Positions 45,615-56,286 of a DNA stretch of 64,000 nucleotides are shown one piece after another. A program made the position numbers and the translations under genes. The notes beneath the pieces are model-generated. The model saw only the letters and a list, made by a program, of their open reading frames with translations, was not told the DNA's origin and ran no database searches. Each line of letters starts with the position of its first letter. Position 1 is the first letter of the stretch. The DNA is from Microbacterium murale (GTDB lineage Bacteria > Actinomycetota > Actinomycetes > Actinomycetales > Microbacteriaceae), in NCBI RefSeq assembly GCF_030815955.1, contig NZ_JAUSXK010000001.1:1426001-1490000 (forward strand), read 5' to 3'.

Positions 45615-47207
45615 CTATCGGTCGAGGGCTATCAATGCGCGCATCCGAGCGAGATCGACCTTTCCCGTCGGTGTCCGTTCCATACTGGAGCGGAACAGGA
45701 TGTGTCGCGGCCGCTTGTACCCGGCGAGGAGCGGATCGATGAAGTCGATCAGCTCATCGGCCGTGACCTCGCTCTCCGCGGTTCGTTCGACGACCGCCGT
45801 GACGATCTCACCGAACCGCGCGTCGGGTACTCCGACCACGACGACGTCAGCGACTCCCGGATGCGTCAGCAACGCCTCCTCGACCTCCAACGGGTAGACC
45901 TTCTCTCCGCCCGAGTTGATCACCCCGCTGCCCCGACCGAGGAACTCGAAGTAGCCGTCTTCCTGAACACGCACGAGGTCCCCCGGCACCACATGCCGGA
46001 TGCCATTGATCACGGGGAAAGTGGCCGCCGTCTTGTCCGGGTCGCCGTGGTAGCCGATCGGCAGTGCGCCGCGCTGCGCCAACACGCCCAGCGCACCTGG
46101 GCGGTCGTGGACCTCGCGTCGATCGTCGTCGAGCACGGTGGCCGTTGGTTGCAGGCGAGGACGACCCGGCAGATCCTGCAGGCCGGTGGTCGTGGTGACC
46201 GCGAATGCGCCGCCCTCGGACGAGGCGAGCAGATCGATCACCGTGAGGGAGGCGACCGCATGCAGACGCGCCTTCACTTCGGGGCTGAATCGCATTCCGG
46301 AACTGATCACCGAAGTGACTGTCGGCAGCCCCTGACCCAGCCTCTCGATTGCATCCACGAGAGGCACCGCGACCGCGTCGCCCGCCACGATGATCCGCGT
46401 CGCAGAGGCGTCGTTCGCGAAACGCACAGCTGCGTCAGCATCCAGCTTCGGCGATGACGTCACCAGCACGGTCCCCCCGAGCGTGAACGTGTTCATGGAT
46501 GTCGTCAGCGCGGTCCCGTGCATGAACGGCGCGAGCGGCAGGTTCACCATCAACGGCATGTCCGGTCCGGAGGCGATGCTCGCCGCGTCAGACACCGTCT
46601 GGGGCCACGAGAGCCCCGCGAGCGTATACGTCGAGAACATCTGGACCTCGAACATGTCCTGAGCATCCCAGCGAACCGCCTTCGGTCGGCCGGTCGTACC
46701 GCCGGTGTAGATCCACAGTTCCGCACCGTCCGGAGCGTGGGCGGGGAGCTGCGCGTCCACGGCGATCGCATCGTCCCAGGTGACCCCTGGAGCGTCTGCG
46801 GATGCCCCGTCGTCATCGACCTGCATCAGGGCGATGTCGCCCGTCGACTGTGCGACGGCGTCGGCCACGACGTCGGCGAGGGAGGTCGTGTACACCAGCG
46901 CTTTGGCGCCCGAATCATCCAGCAGCGCCGCGACCTCGCTCGGTCGGAATCGGAAGTTGAACGGCACAGGGGTTATCCCGGCCCCGAGGCATGCGTAGAG
47001 CGCGATGAGGAACTCCGGACGGTTGTACAACAGGAGCGCGACTCGATCCCCTCTCCCCACCCCGCGGTCCGCCAGTGCGCCGGCGAATGCGCCGGCCTCA
47101 CGCGTGAATCGCGCGTACGACCATTCCTCATCGGCGGTGCGGATCGCGACATGCTCAGGAATCACCCGGGTGATCGCCTGCCATACATCGGAGTAGTGCG
47201 CGCGCAC
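45615..47207 (-). CDS. Acyl/aryl-CoA ligase, set B
   Basis: The 530-residue adenylate-forming enzyme has YTGGTTGRPKA (the Ser of the usual YTSGTTG is replaced by Gly), an INSGGEKVYPLEVEE core and a C-terminal PTGKVDL Lys. Between P-loop and A5 it differs strongly from the set A ligase, so the substrate preference is probably different. The start is GTG 47207, right after the SDR stop; a TTG at 47240 overlapping the SDR gene is less likely. A methoxylated substrate such as sinapate is an attractive idea because CouL-type ligases reject it. Confidence 0.75.
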   Translation of the reverse strand: MRAHYSDVWQAITRVIPEHVAIRTADEEWSYARFTREAGAFAGALADRGVGRGDRVALLLYNRPEFLIALYACLGAGITPVPFNFRFRPSEVAALLDDSGAKALVYTTSLADVVADAVAQSTGDIALMQVDDDGASADAPGVTWDDAIAVDAQLPAHAPDGAELWIYTGGTTGRPKAVRWDAQDMFEVQMFSTYTLAGLSWPQTVSDAASIASGPDMPLMVNLPLAPFMHGTALTTSMNTFTLGGTVLVTSSPKLDADAAVRFANDASATRIIVAGDAVAVPLVDAIERLGQGLPTVTSVISSGMRFSPEVKARLHAVASLTVIDLLASSEGGAFAVTTTTGLQDLPGRPRLQPTATVLDDDRREVHDRPGALGVLAQRGALPIGYHGDPDKTAATFPVINGIRHVVPGDLVRVQEDGYFEFLGRGSGVINSGGEKVYPLEVEEALLTHPGVADVVVVGVPDARFGEIVTAVVERTAESEVTADELIDFIDPLLAGYKRPRHILFRSSMERTPTGKVDLARMRALIALDR

Positions 47208-47208
47208 G

Positions 47209-48114
47209 TCACGCCACCCGCGGCCCGGAGTGCTGTGCAAGATCGGCGAGATCCTCGCGCCATGCGGCGTCGATCTGCTCCGGCGACCATCCGCCGTCCT
47301 GGTCCAAGGTCTTGAGCACTGCAGGGTGCGAGTAGAGAGTCAGTCGATCTCCGCCGACCCCGATCGCCTGGCCGGTGACAGCGGCGGATTGATCGGAGGC
47401 CAGCCAGACGATGAGCGGAGCCACATCCTCTGCCGATCCCAGTGCGTGATCACGGCGGTATTCGGAAGGGATCACGCCGGTTTCCACGTAGTCCTCGTAG
47501 ACCTTCGTGTACGCCGGGATCGTGGCGGTCATCGGTGACAGCGCAGTCGGGATGACGGCGTTCACGGTGATCTCCGCCTTGGCGAGTTCCAGCGACCAGG
47601 TGCGTGCCATCGCGACGAGGCCGGCCTTGGCTGCCGCGTAGTTCGTCTGTCCGAAACTTCCGAACTGTCCTGCCGGTGAGCCGATGAGCACGATGCGACC
47701 GCCCTCCCCCTGCTCTCGCATGCCGATCGCAGCGGCGCGACCACAGGTGAACGATCCGCGCAGGTGCGTCTCTGTGACGAGGTCGAAATCGTCGTCCCCC
47801 ATCTTCCAGAGCACGCGGTCCCGAAGCACGCCTGCATTGGCGATGAGGATGTCGATCCGGCCGAACTCCTCCTGGGCGGCGGCGACGAGGGCCTCCGCCG
47901 TCGCGCTCGGGCCCACCGGCGCGATGACGGAGATCGCGCGGCCGCCGGCCTCGCGGATCGCCGTCACAGTCTGCTCAGCGCTCTCAGCATCGACATCGTT
48001 CACGACGACGCATGCCCCGGCTGCGGCGAGCGCGATCGCGTAGGCGCGACCGAGGCTGCGTCCGGCACCGGTGACGATCGCCGACTTGCCATCCAGGCGA
48101 ATCGCGACGCTCAT
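47209..48114 (-). CDS. Short-chain dehydrogenase/reductase, set B
   Basis: The 301-residue SDR has TGAGRSLG, NAGVLRDRVLWKMGDDDFD and SPAGQFGSFGQTNYAAAKAG with the catalytic Tyr and Lys. It is clearly the paralogue of the set A SDR at 8843-9760. The ATG at 48114 overlaps the MaoC stop by 4 nt and it leads into the ligase gene. Predicted role: oxidation of the beta-hydroxyphenylpropionyl-CoA. Confidence 0.8.
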   Translation of the reverse strand: MSVAIRLDGKSAIVTGAGRSLGRAYAIALAAAGACVVVNDVDAESAEQTVTAIREAGGRAISVIAPVGPSATAEALVAAAQEEFGRIDILIANAGVLRDRVLWKMGDDDFDLVTETHLRGSFTCGRAAAIGMREQGEGGRIVLIGSPAGQFGSFGQTNYAAAKAGLVAMARTWSLELAKAEITVNAVIPTALSPMTATIPAYTKVYEDYVETGVIPSEYRRDHALGSAEDVAPLIVWLASDQSAAVTGQAIGVGGDRLTLYSHPAVLKTLDQDGGWSPEQIDAAWREDLADLAQHSGPRVA

Positions 48115-48575
48115 CGGTAGTACCTCAGAACCAGCTCCGCCACGCACGCAGGCTTCTCACTGCCTTCGACGTCGAACACGACGCGAACGATGATCTGCGA
48201 TCCGTCGGCGATCGGCTGGACGGCGAGGACCTCGCCGCGAACACGGATGCGCGAACCGACGGGAACAGGCGCGGGGAAGCGAACCTTGTTCATGCCGTAG
48301 TTCACCCCCATGCTGAACCCGGTCACCTCGAACACCTCGCGCATCAACGGAACGACAAGGCCGAGCGTGAGCATGCCGTGAGCTATCCGCGTTCCGAAGG
48401 GCGTGGCTGCAGCGAAGTCCTCGTCGAGATGAATCGGATTGTCATCGCCGGAGACACGCGCATAAAGGTTGACGTCGTCCTGCGTCACCTCCCGCCACTC
48501 GGAGGGGCCGAATGTGTCGCCCTGGATATCGGAGAGTTCTTCGACCGGTGTGAACAGAGTCGTGGCTGGCGTCAT
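48111..48575 (-). CDS. MaoC-family hydratase, set B
   Basis: The 154-residue hot-dog-fold hydratase carries the Asp-His pair in SGDDNPIHLDEDFA and GTRIAHGMLTLGL. The ATG at 48575 has an AAGGA site. It begins the leftward set B operon: MaoC, SDR, CoA ligase, amidohydrolase, acyl-CoA dehydrogenase, mostly with 4-nt overlaps. Predicted role: hydration of the cinnamoyl-CoA analogue. Confidence 0.8.
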   Translation of the reverse strand: MTPATTLFTPVEELSDIQGDTFGPSEWREVTQDDVNLYARVSGDDNPIHLDEDFAAATPFGTRIAHGMLTLGLVVPLMREVFEVTGFSMGVNYGMNKVRFPAPVPVGSRIRVRGEVLAVQPIADGSQIIVRVVFDVEGSEKPACVAELVLRYYR

Positions 48576-48685
48576 CGCGGTGCATCCTTCTCATCCTGCC
48601 GACGCGCTGTGCACGTCGAGCATCATCGCTCGTGATATCAGGCTACCTGAAATGATCGGCGATCGCCATATACGTCCGACACCAG

Positions 48686-48724
48686 GAAGCGGCCTTCGCT
48701 CCCGCTGGGAGTGAAGGCCGCTTC
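48686..48724. terminator. Very stable hairpin terminator beside O-demethylase copy 3
   Basis: GAAGCGGCCTTC (48686-48697) pairs perfectly with GAAGGCCGCTTC (48713-48724), and CTCCC/GGGAG extends it to about 18 bp with a 3-nt loop. It ends the leftward O-demethylase copy 3 transcript before set B. Confidence 0.7.
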
Positions 48725-48747
48725 TCGGCGTTTCTCGTGGACCCGTA

Positions 48748-50100
48748 TCAGTTCGAGCGATAGTTCTCGCGAGCGAACCTCGAGTACGGGGCGGGTTCGA
48801 CAGCCGCTCGGATCGACACCTGCCGGTGCCGCTCGACGGCCGGCTTCTCCGAGTTCGGCTCTTCGCCCCACACGACGCTCACTTCAGTGCCGGGTGCTGC
48901 AGCGTCCTGGTCAACACTGGCGAGCGACGCGAAGACCTGCTCGTTGGTGATGTACCCGCAGTCATGCGAGATACCCACCGCGCGACCTTCGAGCAGGACA
49001 CGGTCCATCTGATACTGCCCGTAGCGCGCCTTGGGAAAGTCGATGTACTTCGCGGGCACACCTTCTTCCAGCAGCGAACGCTGCGCCGCCGCGACGTCAT
49101 CCGGATTCCAGACGAGGGTCACCTTGACCCGTCGGGGCGCGACGGCGATCCGCTCGAGCGCCTCACGACCGATGAAGTCGTGGTCGAACGCCACGCTGCG
49201 GCCGTATCCCAGGTCGTACGGAGTCAGGTAGTAGTCCTCGACATCATCCGCGTCGAAGCTTCCCGCCAACGAGCCCAACCGTGCCGCGGGGAGCCAGGCG
49301 AGGTAGTCGTCGGCAGCTGGTCCGGTGAAGATCGCCGGTATCGGCGACGGCACCCACGCCGACTCGAGATTGGCCGAGGAGTATGCCTTCGAGCCGACCA
49401 GGACGAGCCCGAACTCTTCGCCGGCCGCGATCAGCGCCTCTCGTATCCGCTCTGCATCCGCCCACGGTCCGAACAGTTCGAATCCAGGTTGACCCGCCAT
49501 ACCGTGGCGCAGTGAACTCACGCGAACGCCCGCGATCTCGAACTCAGCCATGCCGAAGAACCTGGTGGCCGGCACGGGCGCCCCGGTGACCTTCTCCATG
49601 AGCGCCAGCGCGTGGGGCCCCTGCACCTCGAAGCGGTAGAGCTTCGGATCGCCCTCGCGCACCAAGGAGTTGCCGTCACGCTCGAACGTGACATCGTAAT
49701 CGCCGGTCTCGCCGTGGAACTGCAGCCAGTCGATCACCATGTGCCACCCGACCAGGTCGTATACGCCCTGGTCGAGGTGGAAGAGGATGGCGTCACCGAT
49801 CAGGTAGCCCTCGTGATTCACTGCGATGAACTGCTTCGCCGAACCGGCGGGGAACTTTGCGAAGCTGTTCACCGCCACATCCGACAGCAGCCGCTGAGCG
49901 TCCGGACCCGAGATGAACAGATCGGTCATGTGATGCGATTGATCCAGGAGGGCAACGGAGTCCCGCCACGCTCGCTGCTCGGATCGCCAGTTCGAGAACT
50001 CAGGCGTGACCGGGAACACCGTCGGCCGGCCGGGCGCATTCCGCAGCGCGGGCAGCACTCCGCCCGCCTGTGCGATGACATCTGCAGCTGTCTGTGACAT
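48748..50100 (-). CDS. LigM/DesA-like THF-dependent aromatic O-demethylase, copy 3
   Basis: The 450-residue enzyme has DQSHHM at residues 53-58, LRHGMAGQPGFELFGP and NLESAWVPSPIPAIF. It starts at the ATG at 50100 after GGGAG; a longer frame upstream lies in the promoter region. It pairs with copy 1 as a subfamily (both end in YRSN/YRSDE, and share FPKARYG). It is a single-gene unit between a terminator and a divergent LysR gene. The substrate is probably a methoxybenzoate different from that of copies 2 and 4. Confidence 0.85.
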   Translation of the reverse strand: MSQTAADVIAQAGGVLPALRNAPGRPTVFPVTPEFSNWRSEQRAWRDSVALLDQSHHMTDLFISGPDAQRLLSDVAVNSFAKFPAGSAKQFIAVNHEGYLIGDAILFHLDQGVYDLVGWHMVIDWLQFHGETGDYDVTFERDGNSLVREGDPKLYRFEVQGPHALALMEKVTGAPVPATRFFGMAEFEIAGVRVSSLRHGMAGQPGFELFGPWADAERIREALIAAGEEFGLVLVGSKAYSSANLESAWVPSPIPAIFTGPAADDYLAWLPAARLGSLAGSFDADDVEDYYLTPYDLGYGRSVAFDHDFIGREALERIAVAPRRVKVTLVWNPDDVAAAQRSLLEEGVPAKYIDFPKARYGQYQMDRVLLEGRAVGISHDCGYITNEQVFASLASVDQDAAAPGTEVSVVWGEEPNSEKPAVERHRQVSIRAAVEPAPYSRFARENYRSN

Positions 50101-50165
50101 GTGAACTCCCTTGTTATGTCGCCCCGAGTCTACTGAGGTCGTGCTTCTTCTCATCAGCGTTGCGG

Positions 50166-50180
50166 ATAAGATTCACTTAT
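50166..50180. promoter_or_regulatory. LysR-type box between O-demethylase copy 3 and the LysR gene
   Basis: ATAAG-ATTCA-CTTAT (50166-50180) is an interrupted dyad and fits the LysR T-N11-A format. It lies about 61 nt upstream of the LysR start and about 66 nt upstream of the O-demethylase start, in the right place for both. Confidence 0.55.
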
Positions 50181-50240
50181 GACTGCGAGAGAGTTGCTTA
50201 GCCTTCGGAGTGCACGCTCCGAAGGCTCGACGCACGGCCG

Positions 50241-51167
50241 ATGATGGACCTGAATCTGGTCAAGGTCTTCGTCGCCATCTACGAAGCGCGAAACCTCACG
50301 ACCGCGGCGCGCAGACTCTTCGTCACCCAACCTGCGGTGAGTCAATCCTTGACCCGGCTGCGCCGTGAACTGGATGACCCCCTGTTTCGCCGCAATGGTC
50401 GATCAATGGATGCTACCCCGCTGGCCGACTCGGTCTACCCCGGTTTTCGGCAGGCGATGGCGGGGATCGATCGAACGCTGGATGCCGTGCATCGATTCGA
50501 TCCGAGCGACTCCACGAGACTCTTCCGCATCGCCCTGTCCGAGCTCGGAGAGATCGGCTGGTTCCCGGCGATCCTCTCCGCCGTGCGCGCAGCAGCGCCG
50601 CACATCCGCCTCGCCGTTGTTGCACTCCAGCCGGCGGAACTGCCGTCGTGGCTGGCCCGCGGGGCGGTGGACCTGGCGATCAGTACAGCGTCGATCCCCG
50701 GCTTCGAGCGCACACTCCTGAAGTCGCAGTCGTACGGTGTCGCGATGTCACGCAGCAGCACGCTGCCGGACATGCTGAGTGTGCGCGAGTATTCGGATGC
50801 AGATCATGTCGTGGTCTCGAGCGACTCGGGGCACGACCAGCTCGAGGCGGCTCAGCGACGCGCCGGCGCGAGCTTCGAGGCATCCGTGATCATCGACCAC
50901 TGGGCGACACTGCCACCCCTGCTGTCAACGCAGCAGAATCTGATAGCCACGGTGCCGGACAGCATCGCCGACGGCTGGGCGGAGACGTGGCCCATCCGCG
51001 TCGGACCTCTTCCGTTCGCGATGCCTCCGGTAGAGGTGCACCTCTACCGTCGTGCGACGACTGTGCACACTGCCGCGCTCGATTGGCTGTCCACGACGGT
51101 CACCGACGCAGTGCGCGGTTCCTCCGGCCGCTTCTTCGCGATTCACGGCGACGCGCGCCAGCCGTGA
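50241..51167 (+). CDS. LysR-family transcriptional regulator
   Basis: The 308-residue LysR protein has the N-terminal helix-turn-helix (NLTTAARRLFVTQPAVSQSLTRL) and a type-2 periplasmic-binding-like effector domain. Starts at 50241 or 50244 are equivalent. It is divergent from O-demethylase copy 3, sharing a dyad-containing promoter, and convergent with folD. It likely activates copy 3 with its substrate or product as effector. Confidence 0.8.
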   Translation: MMDLNLVKVFVAIYEARNLTTAARRLFVTQPAVSQSLTRLRRELDDPLFRRNGRSMDATPLADSVYPGFRQAMAGIDRTLDAVHRFDPSDSTRLFRIALSELGEIGWFPAILSAVRAAAPHIRLAVVALQPAELPSWLARGAVDLAISTASIPGFERTLLKSQSYGVAMSRSSTLPDMLSVREYSDADHVVVSSDSGHDQLEAAQRRAGASFEASVIIDHWATLPPLLSTQQNLIATVPDSIADGWAETWPIRVGPLPFAMPPVEVHLYRRATTVHTAALDWLSTTVTDAVRGSSGRFFAIHGDARQP

Positions 51168-51192
51168 CGTCGATGGGCCTGGCATCGACTCC

Positions 51193-52080
51193 TCAGCGGA
51201 TGCTGCGCTCCGCCGCCTCCACGACATTGGCGACCAGCATCGCGCGCGTCATGGGCCCGACGCCGCCCGGGTTGGGTGAGATCCAGCCGGCTGCTTCGGC
51301 CACGGCTGGATCGATGTCCCCCGCGAGCCGCGCCTTCCCCGATTCCGTCGTTCCCACTCGGGTCACGCCGACGTCGAGGACCGCGGCACCTGGTCTGATC
51401 CAGTCCGCCTTCACGAGATGAGGTACCCCGACGGCGGCGACGACTATGTCCGCGCGCCGGACCTCTGCGGCGAGATCCGCCGTGCGGGAGTGCGTCAGTG
51501 TGACGGTGGCGTCGGTACCCTTGCGCGTGAGCAGAAGACCGAGAGGGCGACCTACTGTTATTCCTCTTCCGATGACGGTGACATGCGCACCCTGGAGAGG
51601 CACGTCATAGCGCGTGAGAAGCTCGACGATTCCTGCGGGCGTGCACGGCAGAGGCGCCTCCACGGCAGTGCGAGGGTCGACTCCCAGAACCAGACGTCCG
51701 AGGTTCGTCGGGTGCAGGCCGTCGGCATCCTTCACGGGATCGATCAGTTCGATGATGCGATTCTCGTCGACCCCCTCGGGCAACGGCAGTTGAACGATGA
51801 AACCGGTGACCCTTGCGTCGGCGTTCAATTCGCGGACGGCCGCCTCGATCTCCTCCTGCGTCGCGGTTACGGGCAGCTCGATCTGGATCGATGCGACGCC
51901 GACCTCCGCGCAGTCACGATGCTTGCCCGTCACATACGAGCGGGAGCCCGCATCATCTCCGACGAGCAGAGTTCCCAGCCCGGGAACGATCCCCTGAGCT
52001 GCGAGGCGGCTGACACGTTCGGCCAACTCGTGCTTGATGGCGGCGGCCGTGGCCGCACCGTCCAGTTTCTGCGCAGTCAT
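51193..52080 (-). CDS. folD: Methylenetetrahydrofolate dehydrogenase/cyclohydrolase
   Basis: The 295-residue bifunctional enzyme interconverts methylene-THF, methenyl-THF and formyl-[16 protein letters not shown] carries the catalytic Lys, followed by [20 protein letters not shown] and [11 protein letters not shown]. The ATG at 52080 has no strong ribosome site. In context it converts MetF-derived methylene-THF to the formyl-THF cleaved by PurU. It lies on the same strand and downstream of O-demethylase copy 4, separated by a hairpin. Confidence 0.9.
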   Translation of the reverse strand: MTAQKLDGAATAAAIKHELAERVSRLAAQGIVPGLGTLLVGDDAGSRSYVTGKHRDCAEVGVASIQIELPVTATQEEIEAAVRELNADARVTGFIVQLPLPEGVDENRIIELIDPVKDADGLHPTNLGRLVLGVDPRTAVEAPLPCTPAGIVELLTRYDVPLQGAHVTVIGRGITVGRPLGLLLTRKGTDATVTLTHSRTADLAAEVRRADIVVAAVGVPHLVKADWIRPGAAVLDVGVTRVGTTESGKARLAGDIDPAVAEAAGWISPNPGGVGPMTRAMLVANVVEAAERSIR

Positions 52081-52116
52081 GAATGTCCCGTCGATCGAGG
52101 ATGAGTACGGAAGACG

Positions 52117-52152
52117 CTGTTCCGGCCCGCCCGTGACAGCGGGCCGGAACAG
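52117..52152. terminator. Hairpin between O-demethylase copy 4 and folD
   Basis: CTGTTCCGGCCCGC (52117-52130) pairs perfectly with GCGGGCCGGAACAG (52139-52152), a 14-bp stem with an 8-nt loop. It follows O-demethylase copy 4 and precedes folD on the same strand, so it would reduce read-through into folD. Confidence 0.65.
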
Positions 52153-52174
52153 AGTTGATGCCCTGGCCTGCGGA

Positions 52175-53617
<1,443 letters not shown>

Positions 53618-53633
53618 TCACGCTAGCGAAGAA

Positions 53634-53669
53634 CTTTACCTATGTCCAGACCCTACGTATATAGTGAAG
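53634..53669. promoter_or_regulatory. Imperfect dyad in the O-demethylase 4/galB divergent region
   Basis: An AT-rich patch with CTTTACCTAT on one side and ATATAGTGAAG on the other forms an imperfect inverted repeat around TACGTA. The left arm contains TTACCTAT, which also occurs in the perfect palindrome upstream of metF (38921-38928), so one regulator might see both, although this copy lacks the ATAGGTA partner arm. The pairing is weak. Confidence 0.3.
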
Positions 53670-53733
53670 CGTGACGCAGCCGTCATGAGTCGCCGGTAGA
53701 GTCGGCGCCACGCACCAAGACAGAGGAGTCAGT

Positions 53734-54483
53734 GTGAACGAGAACAGCCTGCTCGTCGTCAGCGCACACGCTGGTGATTTCGTCTGGAGGGCCGGTGGCG
53801 CGATCGCCGCTGCCGCCGACCGCGGCGAACGAGTGGTGGTCGCATGCCTGTCGTACGGCGAACGCGGTGAGTCGGCGAGCCAGTGGCTCGATGGCAAGTC
53901 ACTCGACGAGATCAAGGCGATCCGACGCGAGGAGGCCACTGCGGCGGCAACCGCCCTCGGCGCGGAAGTCGTGTTCTTGGACCTCGGGGACTACCCGCTC
54001 CTCGAATCGGACGAGGCCGTGCGCAAGCTCGTCGATGTGTTCCGCGACGTGAAGCCCTCTGTCGTTCTGACTCATCCCCTCTCGGATCCGTACAACGGAG
54101 ATCATCCCGCTGCCGCCCGCATGGCCCTTCAGGCGCGCATCCTCGCGCAGGCGATCGGGGTGGCGAATTCCGACGGCACTTACCCGACTCGGGACGAGAT
54201 CATCGGAGCACCCCCCGTCTTCTTCTTCGAGCCGCACCAATCCGAGCAGTCCGATTTCAAGCCGACCCTGCTCCTCGACATCACCAGCGCGTTCGAGAAG
54301 AAGCGCGCGGCGATGGAATGTCTTCCTGCGCAGAAGCACATGTGGTCGTACTACACAGACCTTGCAGTGCGCCGCGGCGTGCAGGTCAGGCGCAACGCCG
54401 GCCCCAACCTCGGCCTCCCGCACAACACGATGGGCGAAGCGTACGTGCGCTACTACCCCCAGGTGACGGACGTCCTCGCATGA
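53734..54483 (+). CDS. galB: 4-Oxalomesaconate hydratase (PIG-L/LmbE fold)
   Basis: This 249-residue PIG-L/LmbE-type protein begins with HAGDFVWRAGGAIA, where typical PIG-L deacetylases have HPDDE; the HAxDFVWR form is that of GalB, the hydratase of gallate degradation in Pseudomonas putida. A later metal His is in HPLSDPYNGDHPAA. It would hydrate the enol of 4-oxalomesaconate to 4-carboxy-4-hydroxy-2-oxoadipate. The start is GTG 53734 with AGAGGAG upstream. It is the first gene of a four-gene operon with galC, galD and a VOC dioxygenase, each overlapping the next. Confidence 0.8.
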   Translation: MNENSLLVVSAHAGDFVWRAGGAIAAAADRGERVVVACLSYGERGESASQWLDGKSLDEIKAIRREEATAAATALGAEVVFLDLGDYPLLESDEAVRKLVDVFRDVKPSVVLTHPLSDPYNGDHPAAARMALQARILAQAIGVANSDGTYPTRDEIIGAPPVFFFEPHQSEQSDFKPTLLLDITSAFEKKRAAMECLPAQKHMWSYYTDLAVRRGVQVRRNAGPNLGLPHNTMGEAYVRYYPQVTDVLA

Positions 54484-55184
54484 GTCACGTAGTCGTCACC
54501 GATATCGAGCGCCTCCCCCTCTCGGTGGTCGACGCTTTCGCCGAATTCGGCTCGGCCACTGTGCACGAGGCGATGGGGCGCATCGGGTATCTCGGTGCGG
54601 ACATCAGACCGATCCAGCAGGGAGCGAGGGTCGCCGGCTCCGCCATCACGGTGCTGACCGCCCCAGGCGACAATCTGATGGTTCACGCGGCGATCGAGCA
54701 GTCCCAGCCCGGCGACATCATCATCGTGGCGACCCTGACAGAGTCGCCCTACGGGCACATCGGCGACCTGATGGCCACGCAGATGCACACCCGCGGCGTG
54801 CGGGGCTACGTCACCAACGCCGGCGTGCGCGATGCTCAGGAACTGCGCGAGATGCCCTTCGCGGTGTGGGCCCGATTCGTCAGCGCGGAGGGCACCGTGA
54901 AAGACACCGCGGGATCGGTGAACGTGCCGATCGTCATTGGTTCGACCGTGATCCACCCCGGCGACGTCGTCGTCGCGGACGATGACGGAGTGACGATCGT
55001 GCCGCGCGCGCACGCGGACGAAGCGCTCGAGCTCTCACGCCGACGTGTGCTCAAGGAAGCGGAGAACCGCGCGAAGTACCAGGCGGGAGCGACATCGATG
55101 GATGTCAACGCACTGCGCCCGGTCCTGGACGACCTCGGGGTCTCATTCATCTCCCAGAAGGAGTACGAGGATGAGCGCTGGTGA
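54480..55184 (+). CDS. galC: 4-Carboxy-4-hydroxy-2-oxoadipate aldolase (RraA/LigK fold)
   Basis: The 234-residue RraA-fold aldolase (LigK/GalC type) splits 4-carboxy-4-hydroxy-2-oxoadipate to pyruvate and oxaloacetate. Its GDLMATQMHTRGVRGYVTNAGVRDA carries the active-site Asp and Arg, with the Mg-binding Asp in AGVRD. The ATG at 54480 overlaps the galB stop by 4 nt, and the end overlaps galD by 14 nt. It is the last step before central metabolism in the gallate branch. Confidence 0.85.
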   Translation: MSHVVVTDIERLPLSVVDAFAEFGSATVHEAMGRIGYLGADIRPIQQGARVAGSAITVLTAPGDNLMVHAAIEQSQPGDIIIVATLTESPYGHIGDLMATQMHTRGVRGYVTNAGVRDAQELREMPFAVWARFVSAEGTVKDTAGSVNVPIVIGSTVIHPGDVVVADDDGVTIVPRAHADEALELSRRRVLKEAENRAKYQAGATSMDVNALRPVLDDLGVSFISQKEYEDERW

Positions 55185-56286
55185 GGAGTTCGATGCGGGA
55201 ATCCGATGCATGCTCATGCGCGGGGGAACGTCGAAGGGCGCGTATTTCCTCGCTGATGATCTGCCGGACGATCCCGCATCGCGCGACGAGCTGATCCTCC
55301 GCATCATGGGGAGCCCCGACGCGCGTCAGATCGACGGCATCGGGGGTGCCCATCCCCTCACGAGCAAGGTCGCCGTTGTCTCGCCTTCGACGTCCGCTGA
55401 GGCCGACGTCGACTATCTGTTCCTTCAGGTGGGAGTCGACGACGCCCGCGTGGCGACGACGCAGACCTGCGGCAATCTCCTGGCAGGTGTCGGACCCTTC
55501 GCCGTCGAGCGAGGCCTGGTCGAGGCGCACGAAGGTGAGACACGCGTTCGCATCCGTCTGGTCAACACCGGCGATGACGCACTCGCTTCGTTCACGACCC
55601 GCAATGGATCTCCCCTCTACAGCGGCTCCACCGCCATCGACGGCGTCCCTGGTACGGGCGATCCGATCCGGATCGAGATGCTCCCCGGAGCCCGCGCGCT
55701 CTTCCCCACCGGCAACATCCTCGACCGGATCGACGGCCACGAGGTCACCCTGATCGACAACGGCATGCCGATCGCGCTGATGCGCGCACAGCCGCTGGGC
55801 ATCAGCGGACAGGAGAGCCCGCTCGAGCTCGAGTCCGATCCCACCCTCACCGCTGCCGTGGAACGCATCCGCCGCGCCGCAGGCCAGGCGATGGGGCTCG
55901 GCGACGTCAGCGATCAGACCGTTCCGAAAGTGATACTCGTCTCAGAGCCGCAGCACGGCGGAGCGATCTCGACGAGAGCGTTCATCCCTGCCAGGGTTCA
56001 CACCTCTCTCGGGGTACTCATGGCCGCCTCCGTCGCTGCCGCCGTCCAGATCCCCGGCACTGCGGCCGACGCGGTCGCGCAGCTTCCCGGTTCCGCGCAG
56101 CTCGGCATCGAGCATCCGAGCGGAATCCTCCCGGCCGAGGTGCGTGTCGGCCGGGACGGCGACGGCACGTGGTGGGCGACGTCGACGACGATCCGCACTG
56201 CGCGCAAGCTGTTCGACGGCACCGTCTTTCCTCGCCCTCATTCATCGACCCCCGTGCGCTCTCGCGCAGACAAGGAAGTGCAATGA
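55171..56286 (+). CDS. galD: 4-Oxalomesaconate tautomerase (PrpF fold)
   Basis: The 371-residue PrpF-family isomerase opens with RCMLMRGGTSKGAYFL and carries an active Cys in TQTCGNLLAGV, both GalD/PrpF hallmarks. It converts the keto form of 4-oxalomesaconate to the enol used by GalB. The ATG at 55171 follows GAAGGAG. It overlaps galC and, by 4 nt, the dioxygenase gene. The last 20 residues are rich in Ser, Pro and Arg, and diverge from the fold. Confidence 0.85.
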   Translation: MSAGEEFDAGIRCMLMRGGTSKGAYFLADDLPDDPASRDELILRIMGSPDARQIDGIGGAHPLTSKVAVVSPSTSAEADVDYLFLQVGVDDARVATTQTCGNLLAGVGPFAVERGLVEAHEGETRVRIRLVNTGDDALASFTTRNGSPLYSGSTAIDGVPGTGDPIRIEMLPGARALFPTGNILDRIDGHEVTLIDNGMPIALMRAQPLGISGQESPLELESDPTLTAAVERIRRAAGQAMGLGDVSDQTVPKVILVSEPQHGGAISTRAFIPARVHTSLGVLMAASVAAAVQIPGTAADAVAQLPGSAQLGIEHPSGILPAEVRVGRDGDGTWWATSTTIRTARKLFDGTVFPRPHSSTPVRSRADKEVQ

